DNA of 64,000 nt, from NCBI GenBank assembly GCA_964016885.1, contig OZ024740.1, forward strand, positions 296,789,204 through 296,853,203, given 5' to 3'. Each line of letters begins with the position of its first letter. Position 1 is the stretch's first letter. The translations under genes were made by a program, and so were the position numbers. Positions 39,740-50,943 of this stretch are shown in pieces. Source of the DNA: Eledone cirrhosa. Taxonomy: Eukaryota > Mollusca > Cephalopoda > Octopoda > Eledonidae. The notes under the pieces were generated by a model. It had not been told where the DNA came from. It did not search any database and saw only the letters and a list, made by a program, of their open reading frames with translations.

Positions 39740-39902
39740 ATGTTGCTCACTGATATTTTTATATTACTTACAATTTTCTGCTGTTCTTTTTATATACTAC
39801 TCAAATATTCGAAATCATTGACAGACTTTAGGCACTTACCATACATGAAAAGTTGGTTGCCTTTAATTGGAGATATACCTAAACTACTTGGAGCAAATAA
39901 AG
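39740..39902 (+). CDS. Putative first coding exon of a P450-like membrane-anchored enzyme
   Basis: An ATG at 39740 opens 54 codons ending at a good splice donor (AAAG|GTAAAT, 39902/39903). The peptide begins with a hydrophobic segment of about 20 residues (MLLTDIFILLTIFCCSFYIL). A short polar stretch and LPYMKSWLPLIGDIPKLLG follow. This resembles the N terminus of microsomal cytochromes P450: an ER anchor, then a proline-containing hinge and a PLIG-like motif. An acceptor-like TTATTTTGCAG ends at 39723, so an upstream non-coding exon is possible. No further exon is recognised in the window, and the following AT-rich DNA with minisatellites would be intron. Family, and even protein class, is an inference from a short peptide. 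Confidence 0.4.
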
Positions 39903-40540
39903 GTAAATGTTTCACATATTAATTTACTGAATATGTCCATGGAGGTAAATATGTAAACTTCACTCTATCCTCCAGTTAAGCTCTAAGTCAGCACTAATTG
40001 AACAGACCTCTGTTCAAAATCATTCCAGACATTATCATACCATCTTTTAGTTTAGTCTGCCCACACCTAACTTTGTTTCTCTATAATTTTCTCCATAATT
40101 CAATTTCTACATACAATTTTCAAAGTGTAGATTATGATTAGTGAATTTTTAAAATTCTTTCATTACCATATATAGTTCCATTTATTAATATTTTCCTTTA
40201 CTGAATACTTTCAATTTGTAGTCTAAACATAAACTGGAAAATGTTTTCAGTCATACCTCCCATTATCATTGTGTTAATGAATGATATCATTCTGGATAAT
40301 GTAGTCTTTTCTATAATTATTAATTGTGAAAAATATATTCATAATATTTTTATTTCATCAATATAATCATTATCTTGAAAATGCTAATCAGTTATCATGA
40401 GCAGTTTTCAGGTTTTAATAAACACTGTTGTGTTTTGTATAGTTTACACTGCATTATCAGAAGTGTATGTAAACACTTTAGTCTGATACAAACCTGATAC
40501 CTTTAGTTGCACAGAGACTGTGACAAACCCATTAATATGT
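39903..40540 (+). other. AT-rich DNA, possible intron
   Basis: No open frames or repeats stand out. It is consistent with intron sequence after the putative exon. Confidence 0.35.
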
Positions 40541-40544
40541 AATG

Positions 40545-41150
40545 TCAGCTAATTTGCCACAGCCTCTGATGAATGTATCACTGATGAATGTATCTCAGCA
40601 AATTTGCCACAGCCTCTGATGAATGTATCTCAGCTAATTTGTCACAGCCTCTGATGAATGAATCACTGATGAATGTATCTCAGGAAATTTGTCACGGCCT
40701 CTGATGAATGTATCACTGATGAATGTATCTCAGCAAATTTGTCACAGCCTCTCATGAATGTATCACTGATGAATGTATCTCAGGAAATTTGTCACAGCCT
40801 CTGATGAATGTATCACTGATGAATGTATCTCAGCAAATTTGTCACAGTCTCTCATGAATGTATCACTGATGAATGTATCTCAGCAAATTTGTCACAGCCT
40901 CTCATGAATGTATCACTGATGAATGTATCTCAGGAAATTTGTCACAGCCTCTGATGAATGTATCACTGATGAATGTATCTCAGCAAATTTGTCACAGCCT
41001 CTGATGAATGTATCACTGATGAATGTATCTCAGCAAATTTGTCACAGCCTCTCATGAATGTATCACTGATGAATGTATCTCAGGAAATTTGTCACAGCCT
41101 CTGATGAATGTATTACTGATGAATGTATCTCAGCAAATTTGTCACAGCCT
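40545..41150. repeat. 50-bp minisatellite, about 12 copies
   Basis: The period is 50 bp (GTCACAGCCT at 40741 and 40791, and onward). Each unit contains ACTGATGAATGTATCTCAG and AAATTTGTCACAG. Variants alternate between CAGCAAATTT and CAGGAAATTT and between CTGATG and CTCATG, indicating a higher-order pattern. Confidence 0.92.
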
Positions 41151-41419
41151 CAAAACGTATCTCAGAAATATTAGAAAACACTTTGTTACACATTTGCTTC
41201 ATACAACAGATGCTACTGAAAAAGGCAAACCATGTTATTTGATGTTACCCACATGTGTTTGTACAGAATATGGAAATACATTATAATATTTTCCCACAAA
41301 GCTTTTGCTTTAGTTTCCTACATGTTACACATTTCATGATCAATGAGTTACTATGTATTTCTTTGTCAACCTTTATTATACAACAAATGATTTCTCTTAG
41401 CAAATGGCCGTCAATGATA

Positions 41420-42340
41420 CCTGTATGTGAAGTGTGATGTTTTATGGTAGTGAGATATACAGTCTATGATGTCTGTATGTGAAGTGTTATGTTGTATGGT
41501 AGTGAGATATACAGTCTATGATGTCTGTATGTGAAGTGTGATGTTGTATGGTAGTAAGACATAGAGTTTATGAGACCTGTATGTGAAGTGTGATGTTGTA
41601 TGGTAGTAAGACATAGAGTTTATGATGTCTGTATGAGAAGTGTGATGTTGTATGGTAGTGAGATATACAGTCTATGATGTCTGTATGTGAAGTGTGATGT
41701 TGTATGGTAGTGAGATATACAGTCTATGATGTCTGTATGTGAAGTGTGATGTTGTATGGTAGTGTAGTAGTGAGATATAAACTCTATGATGTCTGTATGT
41801 GAAGTGTGATGTTGTATGGTAATGTAGTAGTGAGATATACAGTCTATGATGTCTGTATGTGAAGTGTGATGTTGTATGGTAGTGAGATATACAGTCTATG
41901 ATGTCTGTATGTGAAGTGTGATGTTGTATGGTAATGTAGTAGTGAGATATACAGTCTATGATGTCTGTATGTGAAGTGTGATGTTGTATGGTAGTGAGAT
42001 ATACAGTCTATGATGTCTGTATGTGAAGTGTGATGTTGTATGGTAGTGAGACATACAGTCTATGATGTCTGTATGTTAAGTGTGATGTTGTATGGTAGTA
42101 AGACATAGAGTTTATGAGACCTGTATGTGAAGTGTGATGTTGTATGGTAGTAAGACATAGAGTTTATGATGTCTGTATGTGAAGTGTGATGGTGTAGAGT
42201 AGTGAAACATGCAGACTATGATGTCTGTATGTGAAGTGTGATGTATGGTAGTGAGATATACAGTCTATGATGTTTGTATGTGAAGTGCGATGATGTATGG
42301 TAGTGAGACATACATTCTATGCTGTCTGTATGGTAGTAAG
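41420..42340. repeat. 52-bp minisatellite, about 17 copies
   Basis: The unit contains GATGTCTGTATGTGAAGTG, TGATGTTGTATGGTAGTGAG and ATATACAGTCTAT. Some copies carry an extra GTAGTAGTGA stretch (near 41760, 41820, 41935) and some carry ACATAGAGTTTATGA. Confidence 0.92.
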
Positions 42341-43250
42341 ACAAAATTGTAAAGGAGGGCTTACCATGAGAGTTACTGTATGCAGACGATCTGGTGTTAA
42401 TGGCAGAGAGTGTGGATGGACTGAAAGAAAAGATGAATAGGTGGAAGGAATGTTTGGAGGCAAATGGTTTGAAGGTGACAATTGCAAACAAAGGTGATGG
42501 TAAGTGCTAAAACATTTAGTGAGATAGAAAATACAAGAATGTGACAGTATGTGGTGTGCAGGAAAGGAATTGGAATGAACTTAATTAAATGTATTATAGG
42601 CATTGGGTGAATACATAAAACAAATGTGGTGAAGCTATTATTAAATAATATAACAGCTACATTTAAGTGTAAACTGTGTATGGAGGGAGCTACAGATATC
42701 CTGCTTGTTATTTGGAATAGTGTAAAGGTAGAAACTGTGAAAACAGTTTGTTACCTTGGAAACATGTTGAATGGAAAAGGAGGATCAGACTTGGCAACAA
42801 CATCGCGATTGAGATGTATATGGAAGAAGTTTTAGGAATTGAGTAGCATGATATTGAAGAGAGGAATGTCTCTGAAACTGAAGGGAAAAGTGTATGCTGC
42901 ATGACAAGAAGTTCTATGACTTATAGGAGCAAGACTTGGGTGATGAATGTGGAGCAGCAAAGGAGAGTGGAAGGAATGGAAATAAGAATGGTTTGGTGGA
43001 TGTAAAGTATCCCTGAAAGTGAGGAAGATAAACAATGAATAGCAGATAATGATGGGAGTAGAGCCTGTGGTGAATGTTTTTAAGAAAAATGGATTGAGAT
43101 GGTTGGATCCGTGTGGAGTAAAGATGGAAATGGCTGGATGAGAAAAATGATTAAAAGGAATTTAGAAGAATGCAGAGAAAGTGGAAGATCAAGAAAAATA
43201 TGGCTGGAGATCTTAGAATAGGAAATAAAAGCCAAGAATTTGATGAAGGG
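42340..43250 (+). pseudogene. Degenerate CR1/Jockey-like LINE reverse transcriptase tail
   Basis: The plus strand encodes ELLYADDLVLMAESVDGL (about 42370-42425) with the YADD active site, followed by a WK..LEANGLKV block. Further matches in shifting frames are CYLGNMLNGKGGSDLATTSR (42750-42810), LRCIWKKF, KGKVY (about 42885) and RMVWWM (about 42990). The order of blocks is that of the RT C terminus of CR1/Jockey-type LINEs. Several frameshifts and stops show it is dead. The 5' part is replaced by the minisatellite. Confidence 0.75.
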
Positions 43251-43593
43251 AAATGTAGACCAATAGAGCAAAATATAGAAGATTGCCACGAGGCTAGCAA
43301 GGCTAGTTCATTTTTAGCAGATGAAATGATCTTTAAAACACTTTTTTGTTGTATGTAATTTTTGCAATTACACTATTTCTTTCTTAAATATTTTAGCAGG
43401 TCAAAAATATTATACTGAATTGTGAAGGGGGTATGTAATTTCATGTAATCATTGCACAACATTTACTAGGCGGCATAAAAGTTTATATAAGCATGATAAA
43501 ATGTTGTAATTGGCTGTAATTTTACAATCTGTTGGCAACATTTTGAACATGAATTATAAACAATTTCTAATCTCAACATAATCGTCATCATAA

Positions 43594-43865
43594 TATCTAT
43601 ATATATAAAACTGTTGTTGTCTGTGTGTGTCCTCATTTTTGCAAAGTCTATACAAATCCATATTTCTACTCGGATTGACTTCAAACTTGTATTTATATAT
43701 TCCTTGTGGTCTAAAGATACTAACTGCAGCTTTTATTTTTCAATTTTCTGTTGCTAAAGGGGAGTTAAGTGCCGGTTATCGATCTCCGTCGAGCCCTTAT
43801 AATATCTGTCTGTATGTCTGGTTGTCTGCATAACAATATTATGACGAACACGTCACTGCTGACGT
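43594..43865 (+). repeat. Helitron-like 5' end, right copy
   Basis: Starts TCTATATATATAAAACTG and matches 39210-39485 in inverted orientation. It runs into CA repeats at 43870. Confidence 0.55.
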
Positions 43866-43869
43866 ATTA

Positions 43870-43921
43870 TCTTCGCTACATTCACACACACACACGCACA
43901 CACACGCACCACACACACACG

Positions 43922-43963
<42 letters not shown>

Positions 43964-44062
43964 AGCACATATACATATATATACACATATACACATATAA
44001 ATATACACATACAAATATATGTATATATACACACACAAATATATATATATATATATATATAT
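43870..44062. repeat. CA and TA microsatellites
   Basis: CA runs (43880-43932), then TA and ATATAC mixtures to 44062. Confidence 0.95.
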
Positions 44063-44064
44063 AC

Positions 44065-44335
44065 ATTTCCTTGAGCAAGACACTTTATTTCACATTGCTC
44101 CAGTTTACTCAGCTGTAGAAATGAGATGATAGGGACTGGGGTCCATATCATCCCACTGCAAAGTGGTCGTGGAGGTGCCACGGCAAAAAAGCAGCACCCA
44201 GCCCACACAGTAAATGAGGTTGGTGTTAGGAAGGGCATCCAGCTGTAGAAATCAAGCCAGAATCAGTTCCCGTCCCACCCTTGCAAGCAGGGAAAAAGCG
44301 GACGTAAAATGAAATGATGATGATGAATGATACAC
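44065..44335 (+). repeat. SINE-like repeat with GATG tail
   Basis: Begins CCTTGAGCAAGACACTTTAT, contains GTTAGGAAGGGCATCCAGCTG, and ends at GCGGACGTAAAATGAAATGATGATGATGAATG. I recognise this layout from cephalopod genomes as a common interspersed repeat; the name is not certain. Confidence 0.6.
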
Positions 44336-44693
44336 ATGATGGCTGCCCCCTCGTTATCGAGTATGGCCATTGAACGAGAAAAAAAATATATATATATTAA
44401 TAACAATAATAATGATTTCATTTATTAGCCACAAGGGCCGATATGTAGGGGAAAATACAAAGACAGGGACAGTGGGGGTTTACAATAAGGTCGAGTAAAA
44501 GTGCACAATGGCAAGACTAATTTAACAATGAAAATATAAAAAATATAAAATAAACTATGCATAAATATAACAAAATAAATTCCCCGATAGGAGGTGGACG
44601 ACTCTGGGGTGACTCGGGTACCCCACCAATCCTGAACGACCCTGCGCTTCTAGGGCACCCAGGGAGAGCACCCCTCTCTTCAAGTTAGCTAGC

Positions 44694-45430
44694 CTATAGG
44701 CGCATGGTCAGAGTAGGCCCATTCACACGAGCCATTCTCGCCACATTCACCCACCTTTTAGCAAATGTACTGGGGGGCAGCACTTCTCTCTCCACCCTCA
44801 TCTTCCTTTCCAGGTGAAACTTGAAGAAGTTGATGAGGGATTGGCCGAAGAGAAAAGTATCTGTCTTCAGTCCTTTTAACCTGGTCCACCATACAACCTC
44901 TTTGGCAACTGCCACCAGACAGAGGGACATTTCCTGCTCTTCCTGGCCTGGCGGTGGATCGATCTTCACTATGGACACGGCCGATAGCCGGATTCGTTCC
45001 ACACGTGAGAGTAGCTGTTCGACATAACTCCACAAGTCAGTAATGCACGGACATTGGTCAAGTGCGTGCAGAACGGTTTCGTTGTTCTGTGCGCATCTTG
45101 GGCAGGTCCGTCTGACAGCACTTCCGTGCCTGTAGAGTTTATCCCGAACCGGCAGTCCCCCCCCCCTCCCGGTGGCACTACCAAGCGAGGGATTTCTGGA
45201 AATTGTCCATCGTCCCCGGCTCAAAAGTCCTCCGGTACAGACTGGTCAGTTCTACTTCGTCGAGGCCCAAAGCTCCGAGTGCGTCATCGCACTTGCCCAC
45301 CACTAATCCTCTATAGAACTCGAGAGTGGAAGTTCCACTGATCGCATTGCCCGCTTGCTAGAGGGCAGTGAGTGCCTGGCAACATTCCAGGTGCCAGTCA
45401 CCCAGTCTCGGTCTCTTCTTGACTCAGGAC
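44694..45430 (-). pseudogene. Tx1-like LINE, post-RT region and zinc-knuckle-like C terminus
   Basis: The frame ending at 44694 contains RDKLYRHGSAV, CPRCAQNNETVLHALDQC (C-x2-C...H-x4-C type), WWTRLKGLKTDTFLFGQSL and ERKMRVEREVLPP. The upstream part (45430-45225), in other frames, matches the array fragment: FYRGLV near 45310 and MDNFQKSLAW near 45215, the latter followed by a TAG stop. It is the same C-terminal region as 51948-52709 but a different subfamily member. Confidence 0.82.
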
Positions 45431-45829
45431 TGCAGTTCAGTCAAAGAAATGAGCTGCAGAAAGGCCCGTCTGATAAACGGCGACCACACCTGTTCACCGT
45501 TGAGGTAATATATCTGGAGATGTCGCAGCCTCAACGCATGTCTGCGCATCATTAGCCACGGCATGCCCAGCCCTCCGCGTAGAGGGTGCTGGAAGCAGAT
45601 GGACCGCCTCCCAACGGAACTTTTCCCCTCCACAAGAATTTGAAGAGGAGCCGTTCCAACTTGACGAGGCGCGGACGGGGCAAGGCACGACGGCCAGGCG
45701 GTAGTAGATGACGGACGCGATGTACGCATTCGCCACCTCCGCGCGACCTTTCAGTGATAGCTTCCCTCCAGCCCATTTTTGGGTGAGACTGGCTACTCTG
45801 CTCGTTACCTCGTCCTAATTCTTTTCCAC

Positions 45830-47272
45830 CTAGAGGTCTGGTCCGAACCAAACGCCGAGCAACGTTACCGGTCCGTCCGTCCAGCGCCCCACGACGCTGT
45901 TGGACGGCATGGGCTTGCCTCTCCAGGTTCCGAGCTGCAAGCCCACCGACTTTTCCGGGTTAAGTTTGGCTCCTGTCAACCTTTCATATTCCTTCAATAA
46001 GGTGCCGACCACCTCGATTTCTGAGGTGTTCGACACCATCACGGTGATGTCGTCCGCATAAGCTGACACCGCCTTTCCACGTCCCGGTTCGAGCGGGATG
46101 CCCTGCAACAGCTCCAGCTTCCGCAGTAAAGGCTCGAGAGTCAATACGTACAGAAGGGAAGAGAGAGGACACCCTTGACGGACCGATCGGGAGAGCCAAA
46201 ATGGTTCCGAGAGGTGGCCATTAACCTTGACCACCGAGCGTGTGCCGCTGTGCATTGCAGCGATCCAGCTTCTAAAGACAGGGCCGAAACCAGCTGCTTT
46301 GAGGACAAACTTCAGATACCGATGGTCGACCCTATCGAATGCTTTCGATTGATCTAAATTGATCAGTGCCCCACCGAAGCCAGGTTTACACCCTACCCTC
46401 TCTATGATGTTTCGCATGAGGTGCAGATTGTCGTGTATGGACCTGGCTGGGATTGCGCAAGTTTGCGCCTCCCCAACCAAATCCTCGACGACAAGCGCTA
46501 ATCTCTTTGCTAACACCTTGGCCAAAATCTTAAACTCTGTGTTGAGCATAGTTATGGGCCTGAAGTTGTCTAATGTATCCCTCTTGTTCTCGTATTTCCT
46601 TATCAGCGTCACCACTCCCCTGCTCACAGAACTGGGAATACTCCCATTCTGCTGTCAGTTGCAGTAGAGTGCTTCGAAAAGTTCGAACAAGTCTGGCATA
46701 TTTACGTAAAGCTCGTAGGGCAGGCCATCCAAACCGGGTAACTTGCGCCTCATGCAGCCGACAAGGGCGTCCTGAATTTCGGCTGAAGTAATCGGCCTTT
46801 CGCAGCGCTCAGCGTCGACCGTCGAGATGCGCGGCAAGCCGTCAAGGTAGGGACTGAAATCTGCTACTCTCTCTGACTCGCCACTCTCCCCGAACAACCT
46901 AGCAAAGTGCTGGCGAAAGGCCTCACACATCTGCTTGGAATCGCTTATCTCGTGTCCGTCTCGGTCCGCCAAAGACTGAATTGTGGTTTTATTACCACGC
47001 TGCGCCTCCTCCACGCGGGCCCATCGAACAGCTTTGGTTCCCTCGTTTCTCAGCGCATGCGCCTTAGCTCTGACAATGCAACCTTCGTGTTTGGCATTGA
47101 AGAAATGGTCTAATGCCATTCTCGCCGCTAGCACGTCAGTTGCAATGCCACTACAAATAGCCTCGTCTAACTTATCTACCAGCTCTCCCTCCTTTCTATT
47201 TTTCTCTAGCGCTAGTTCTTTGCTGAACTCTATCGAAGTTACTCTAATCTCTCTTTTGAGAGCCCCCACCAT
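45830..47272 (-). pseudogene. Tx1-like LINE reverse transcriptase
   Basis: The segment 47272-46655 carries the spacer and the early RT (KLPGLDGLPYELYVNM). A TGA in place of the expected TGG (about 46652) then interrupts it. The frame resumes at 46627-45830 with FRPITMLNTEFKILAKVLA, CAIPARSIHDNLHL, motif A LINLDQSKAFDRVDH, motif B RQGCPLSSLLYVL and the catalytic YADDITVMV. The order and wording place it in the Tx1/L1 group of LINEs. RT active-site residues are intact, but the ORF as a whole is not. Confidence 0.87.
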
Positions 47273-47676
47273 CTGTTGTTGATGATCCCCCTGTCAACTT
47301 TTGCTTAACTAAATTGTTGACTCGGTCCCTGTAAGCCTTACGTACCGGAAATGACATGTTCAACTTCCAGTAACCCGGTCCTAACCTACGCGTTTTATCT
47401 AGGTCGACCGTACAGATCACAAATTTACCAGCTCCCCCTCCTTTCTATTTTTCTCTAGCGCTAGTTCTTTGCTGAACTCTATCGAAGTTACTCTAATCTC
47501 TCTTTTGAGAGCCCCCACCATCTGTTTTTGATGATCACCCCTGTCAACTTTTGCTTAACTAAATTGTTGACTCGGTCCCTGTAAGCCTTACGTACCAGAA
47601 ATGACATGTTCAACTTCCAGTAACCCGGTCCTAACCTACGCGTTTTATCTAGGTCGACCGTACAGATCACAAATTT
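47177..47676 (-). repeat. 249/250-bp tandem duplication within the Tx1-like LINE
   Basis: TACCAGCTC recurs at 47177 and 47426, and CACAAATTT recurs 250 bp apart (ending 47426 and 47676). The copies differ by a few bases (GATCCCCC against GATCACCC, one G/A change). It repeats the end of the endonuclease-to-RT spacer. Confidence 0.92.
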
Positions 47677-48055
47677 GTGATCTGAATAGGCGACCATTTT
47701 AAAAAGTGGGCAGCCCACACTATTTCTATCTATTTTCCTAATGAAGATCCTGTCTATATACGATCTAGACGACCCCATTCGGTTGGTCCATGTCCACATT
47801 GGCACATTGGGGAAATCTAGTCGATACCTGTCAGACAGTTGGAACTGGCTGAGTAGGTGCTTGAGGCTTTTTCACCCCCGCTCCTATCGGCTACTCCCAC
47901 ACAATCCCAGCGTGCGTCTAAGATGCCATTCCAGTCACTCGCTAACAGTAAAGGGCGAGACGTACCCAGAAATGTCTCCAGGCGCCTAAAGAAGTCCGGT
48001 CGTCCGGTCCCTGTAGGGGCGTAGACAGCCAGCAGTCTAAAGGCACCACCTTCGC

Positions 48056-48057
<2 letters not shown>
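47488..48057 (-). pseudogene. Tx1-like LINE endonuclease domain (partial, frameshifted)
   Basis: From 48057: GGAFRLLAVYAPTG, LLLASDWNGILD (the D-x-N of the phosphohydrolase fold), then a shift, then SYIDRIFIRK (47760) and AYSDHKFVICTVD (47690), which holds the C-terminal SDH catalytic motif. This is the apurinic-type endonuclease that nicks target DNA. The N-terminal third is missing because of 5' truncation. Confidence 0.83.
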
Positions 48058-48060
<3 letters not shown>

Positions 48061-48088
<28 letters not shown>

Positions 48089-48182
48089 CTTTCTTTATTA
48101 ACCACAAGGGTTTACATAAAGTAGACATTAAGGACAGTACAGGACAATACAGGACGGTACAAATGGGCATTTCTGCGTGTAA
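48061..48182 (-). mobile_element. 3' end of a second Tx1-like LINE copy
   Basis: An AAT tract (48061-48089) followed by a block containing TTTCTTTATTAACCACAAGGG and AGGACAGTACAGGACAATAC. It matches the 3' ends at 44410-44480 and 51650-51720. It breaks off at a second AAT tract (48182-48217), where the RLE-type LINE begins. Confidence 0.75.
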
Positions 48183-48233
48183 AATAACAATAATAATAAT
48201 AATAACAATAATAATAGTTCGAATAACGGTGAA

Positions 48234-49397
48234 GTGGAGACTGGAATGTCATGTGACAGACTCTCACCCAGCAGGTGCTCCTTGGCTCAGCAGCAGGAAC
48301 CTGGCTGTCAACCAAATACTGCTGGTGTCGGAGGAAGAAGAGGAAGGAAAGGGACCAGAACCAACTGGACGAAAGAATTGAATAGAACTGTTATGCAATG
48401 TTACCTGAAGAGTAACCCCAAGGAAAAAGGCTATAGGAAACAGATGCACAACATCTGGAACTAGATTGGTCTATTTAAATTAGATGAACAAAAATTGGCC
48501 GGGCAGGCTCGGGTAATAAGAAGTAATGGGTGGATAAGCGAGCTGGAACTGGAGGAACTGAGCAGAGAGAGTAGGTTGGAAATGGAGAGTGGAGTATTCC
48601 AGGCAAACGAGCCAGTGGGAAATGAAGGTGAAGAGGTTGAGGGAACGGAGGAACCATCCGAAGCAGACAATGATCTGAATGCTGAAATAAATAATACCTG
48701 GAACAGAGATACGGCCATTGAGGAGATGAATTCTGACGGGCTAGGACAAGAGTTGGTTGATATCCTAAACTTAGTGGTAGATGAAATGAACAATGATAGT
48801 GGGAGACCTATGAACGTAAGATTTGTAGACAGGAAAAAGTTAAAAGAAACAACAGCTAAGGTAAACAAAGTCATCCCATACCTTGAGGCTAGGAGCCTTC
48901 ACCAGTGCAACAATATCCTCAAAGCAACAGCAAATGCGGTGAGGAAATTACTTGGCATAAAAACGAGAGGAAACAACAAACAAGAAAGATCAGAACCTTG
49001 GTGGAAGAAACGACTGAATGGTCAAATCAGGGAAATGAGAAATGACATTGGAAAGCTTGAGTCCCTACTGAATGGGACACTAAAAAACATAGACACTAAA
49101 AATAGATTGGAAATAAAGTACAAAACTAGGAGGAAAAAGCTAAATATTATCATAGAAGAACTGAAGCAACGCATTGTAGCAAAGAGTGCAAAAATTAGGC
49201 GATACGAGAGCAGAGTCAGTCAGTATAGACAGAACCGCATGTTTGACAACAACCAGAAGATGTTGTTTGGACAGCTTGAAGGGAAAGAAAGAGGCAACGA
49301 CTTGATCTCTGAGGCGGAACAAACTAAGACATTCTGGAGAGGAATATGGGAGCAGGATGTTAAACATAATGACCAGGCAGTGTGGATTAGGAGATAA
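48234..49397 (+). pseudogene. RLE-type LINE N-terminal region
   Basis: An early frame (48234-48464) has TNWTKELNRTVMQCYLKSNP and GYRKQMHNIWN, then a TAG stop. The main frame 48495-49397 (300 codons, opening at ATG-like IRSNGWISELELEELS after a shift) is charged and partly coiled-coil-like. It contains WWKKRLNGQIREMRNDI, a block with many K/R/E residues, and RMFDNNQKMLFGQLEG, followed by TKTFWRGIWEQDVKHN just before the RT. The block order matches the region ahead of RT in R4/NeSL-like elements. Confidence 0.75.
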
Positions 49398-49439
49398 TTG
49401 AACAGGCACACCAACAAACTGATTTGAGTATCACAGTTG

Positions 49440-50943
49440 AAACTCTAAAAAACTAACCAACAGGAAATCACCAGGCCCAGATGGTGTGCAGAGGTATTGG
49501 ATTAAAAATATAACATCCCTCCACCCGAAACTGACAACCATGTTCAATGACTGCTTGATGTCAGGTGAGGTACCAGAGTGGTTGACAAAAGGTACCACAG
49601 TTCTGGTAATGAAAGACCGAATCAAGGGTAATGATGTTACCAACTATAGACCTATCACATGTCTGTCCGTAATGTGGAAACTGTTGACAAGAATAGTGTC
49701 TGAGGAAATCTACCATCACCTGCACACAAACAACTTGTTACCGGACGAACAGAAAGGATGCCGAAAGAAGTCCCGTGGTAGAAAGGACCAGTTACTTATT
49801 GATAAGATGGTAATGAGGAATTGCAAGAGGAGACACATCTTGCAATGGGATGGATAGACTACAAAAAGGCATTTCACATGGTGCCTCATTCTTGGATCAC
49901 CAAAAGCCTAGAGATCTTCAGGGTGGCAGATAACATCAGACAGTTGTTGAGCAAAAGTATGAAGTCCTGGAAAACGGAGTTAACATCAGCTGGAGAATCC
50001 TTGGGAGGCGTGAAGATCAAGAGAGGTATCTTCCAGGGAGATAGTCTGTCCCCTCTGTTGTTTGTTCTTGCCCTGATGCCCCTGACCATTATACTGCGAA
50101 AAGTGAGAGCAGGATACAAGTTGGGAAAGGGAGAGCTTACCATCAATCACCTCCTCTTCATGAACGATCTTAAGCTCTCCGGGAAGAGTGAGAAGGAGTT
50201 GGATGTGGTTGTTGACACTGTCCGTATTTTCAGCAATGATATATGTATGCAATTTGTTATTAGTAAGTGTGGAGTCCTTGTGATGAAGAGGGATAAATTG
50301 AGCAGACGGAATCCAGGTACCAACAGGTGAAATGATAAAGGAAATTGACACTGAAGAAGGATACAAGTATTTGGGTGTTCTGGAGGCTGATGACATCAAG
50401 AACAAAAAAATGAAGGAATTGATAAGATCTGAATACATTCGGAGAATAAGGAGCGTATTAAAGTCACATCTGAACAGTAGGAATGCCATAAGTGCAGTAA
50501 ATTCCCGAGCTGTGAATGTTGCTGAGCAAAAAGAAATGGATAGGAAGACTAGGAAGCTATTGGTTATCTACAACATGTTCCACAAGAGGAGTGATGTCCA
50601 TAGACTCTACTTAAGGAGATCTGAAGGTGGAAGAGGTCTTATCAGCATAGAGGACTGTGTTCAGATGGAGAAAAACAACCTACACAAATACATGACCGAT
50701 AGTAAGGAGCCAATGCTCAGAATTGTACTGAAGGAGAGGACAATAGACCAGGGGATGTCCAAGGAGGAAATAACAACAAGGAGAAAGAGCAGCCTTCATG
50801 AAAAATCCCTTCCTAGTACCTTCTTTGAGAAAACGGAATTCAGAGATCCACAGACATGGAACTGGTTGAAAAGAGGAGACCTTAAAAAGGCTACAGAAGG
50901 AATGATAATGGCTGCGCAAGAGCAGGCCCTCAAAACGAAGTGA
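49440..50943 (+). pseudogene. RLE-type LINE reverse transcriptase
   Basis: RT begins with KSPGPDGVQRYWIKN (about 49460), then NYRPITCLSVMWKLLTRI (49640-49690), LLPDEQKGCRKKSRGRKDQL, a shift at about 49850, motif A WIDYKKAFHMVPHSWI, motif B FQGDSLSPLLFVLALMPL, and the active-site block HLLFMNDLKLSGKS (50150-50185). The usual Y/F-x-D-D is F-M-N-D here, so one catalytic Asp is Asn. Downstream in another frame (50332-50943) lies the thumb/linker with EEGYKYLGVLE, RKTRKLL and MFHKRSDVHRLYL(R)RSEGGRGL. Confidence 0.85.

Larger units (their letters stand above)
44398..48060 (-). mobile_element. Tx1-like (L1-superfamily) LINE, 5'-truncated and decayed
   Basis: On the minus strand it runs from a broken endonuclease domain (48057) through RT to a C-terminal Cys/His region, a 3' UTR, and a tail of AAT-type repeats at 44398. 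Frameshifts, a TGG-to-TGA stop and an internal 249-bp duplication make it inactive. The start at 48060 abuts the AAT tail of a second copy, so the two lie head-to-tail. Confidence 0.85.

Noticed and set aside
40590..41100. CTGATGA plus GAAA in the 50-bp minisatellite as a hammerhead
   Set aside because: No stem II can form between the two blocks, and the GAAA occurs only in one variant of the repeat.
40545..42340. Minisatellites as CRISPR-like arrays
   Set aside because: Repeats are contiguous with no unique spacers, and the genome is animal.
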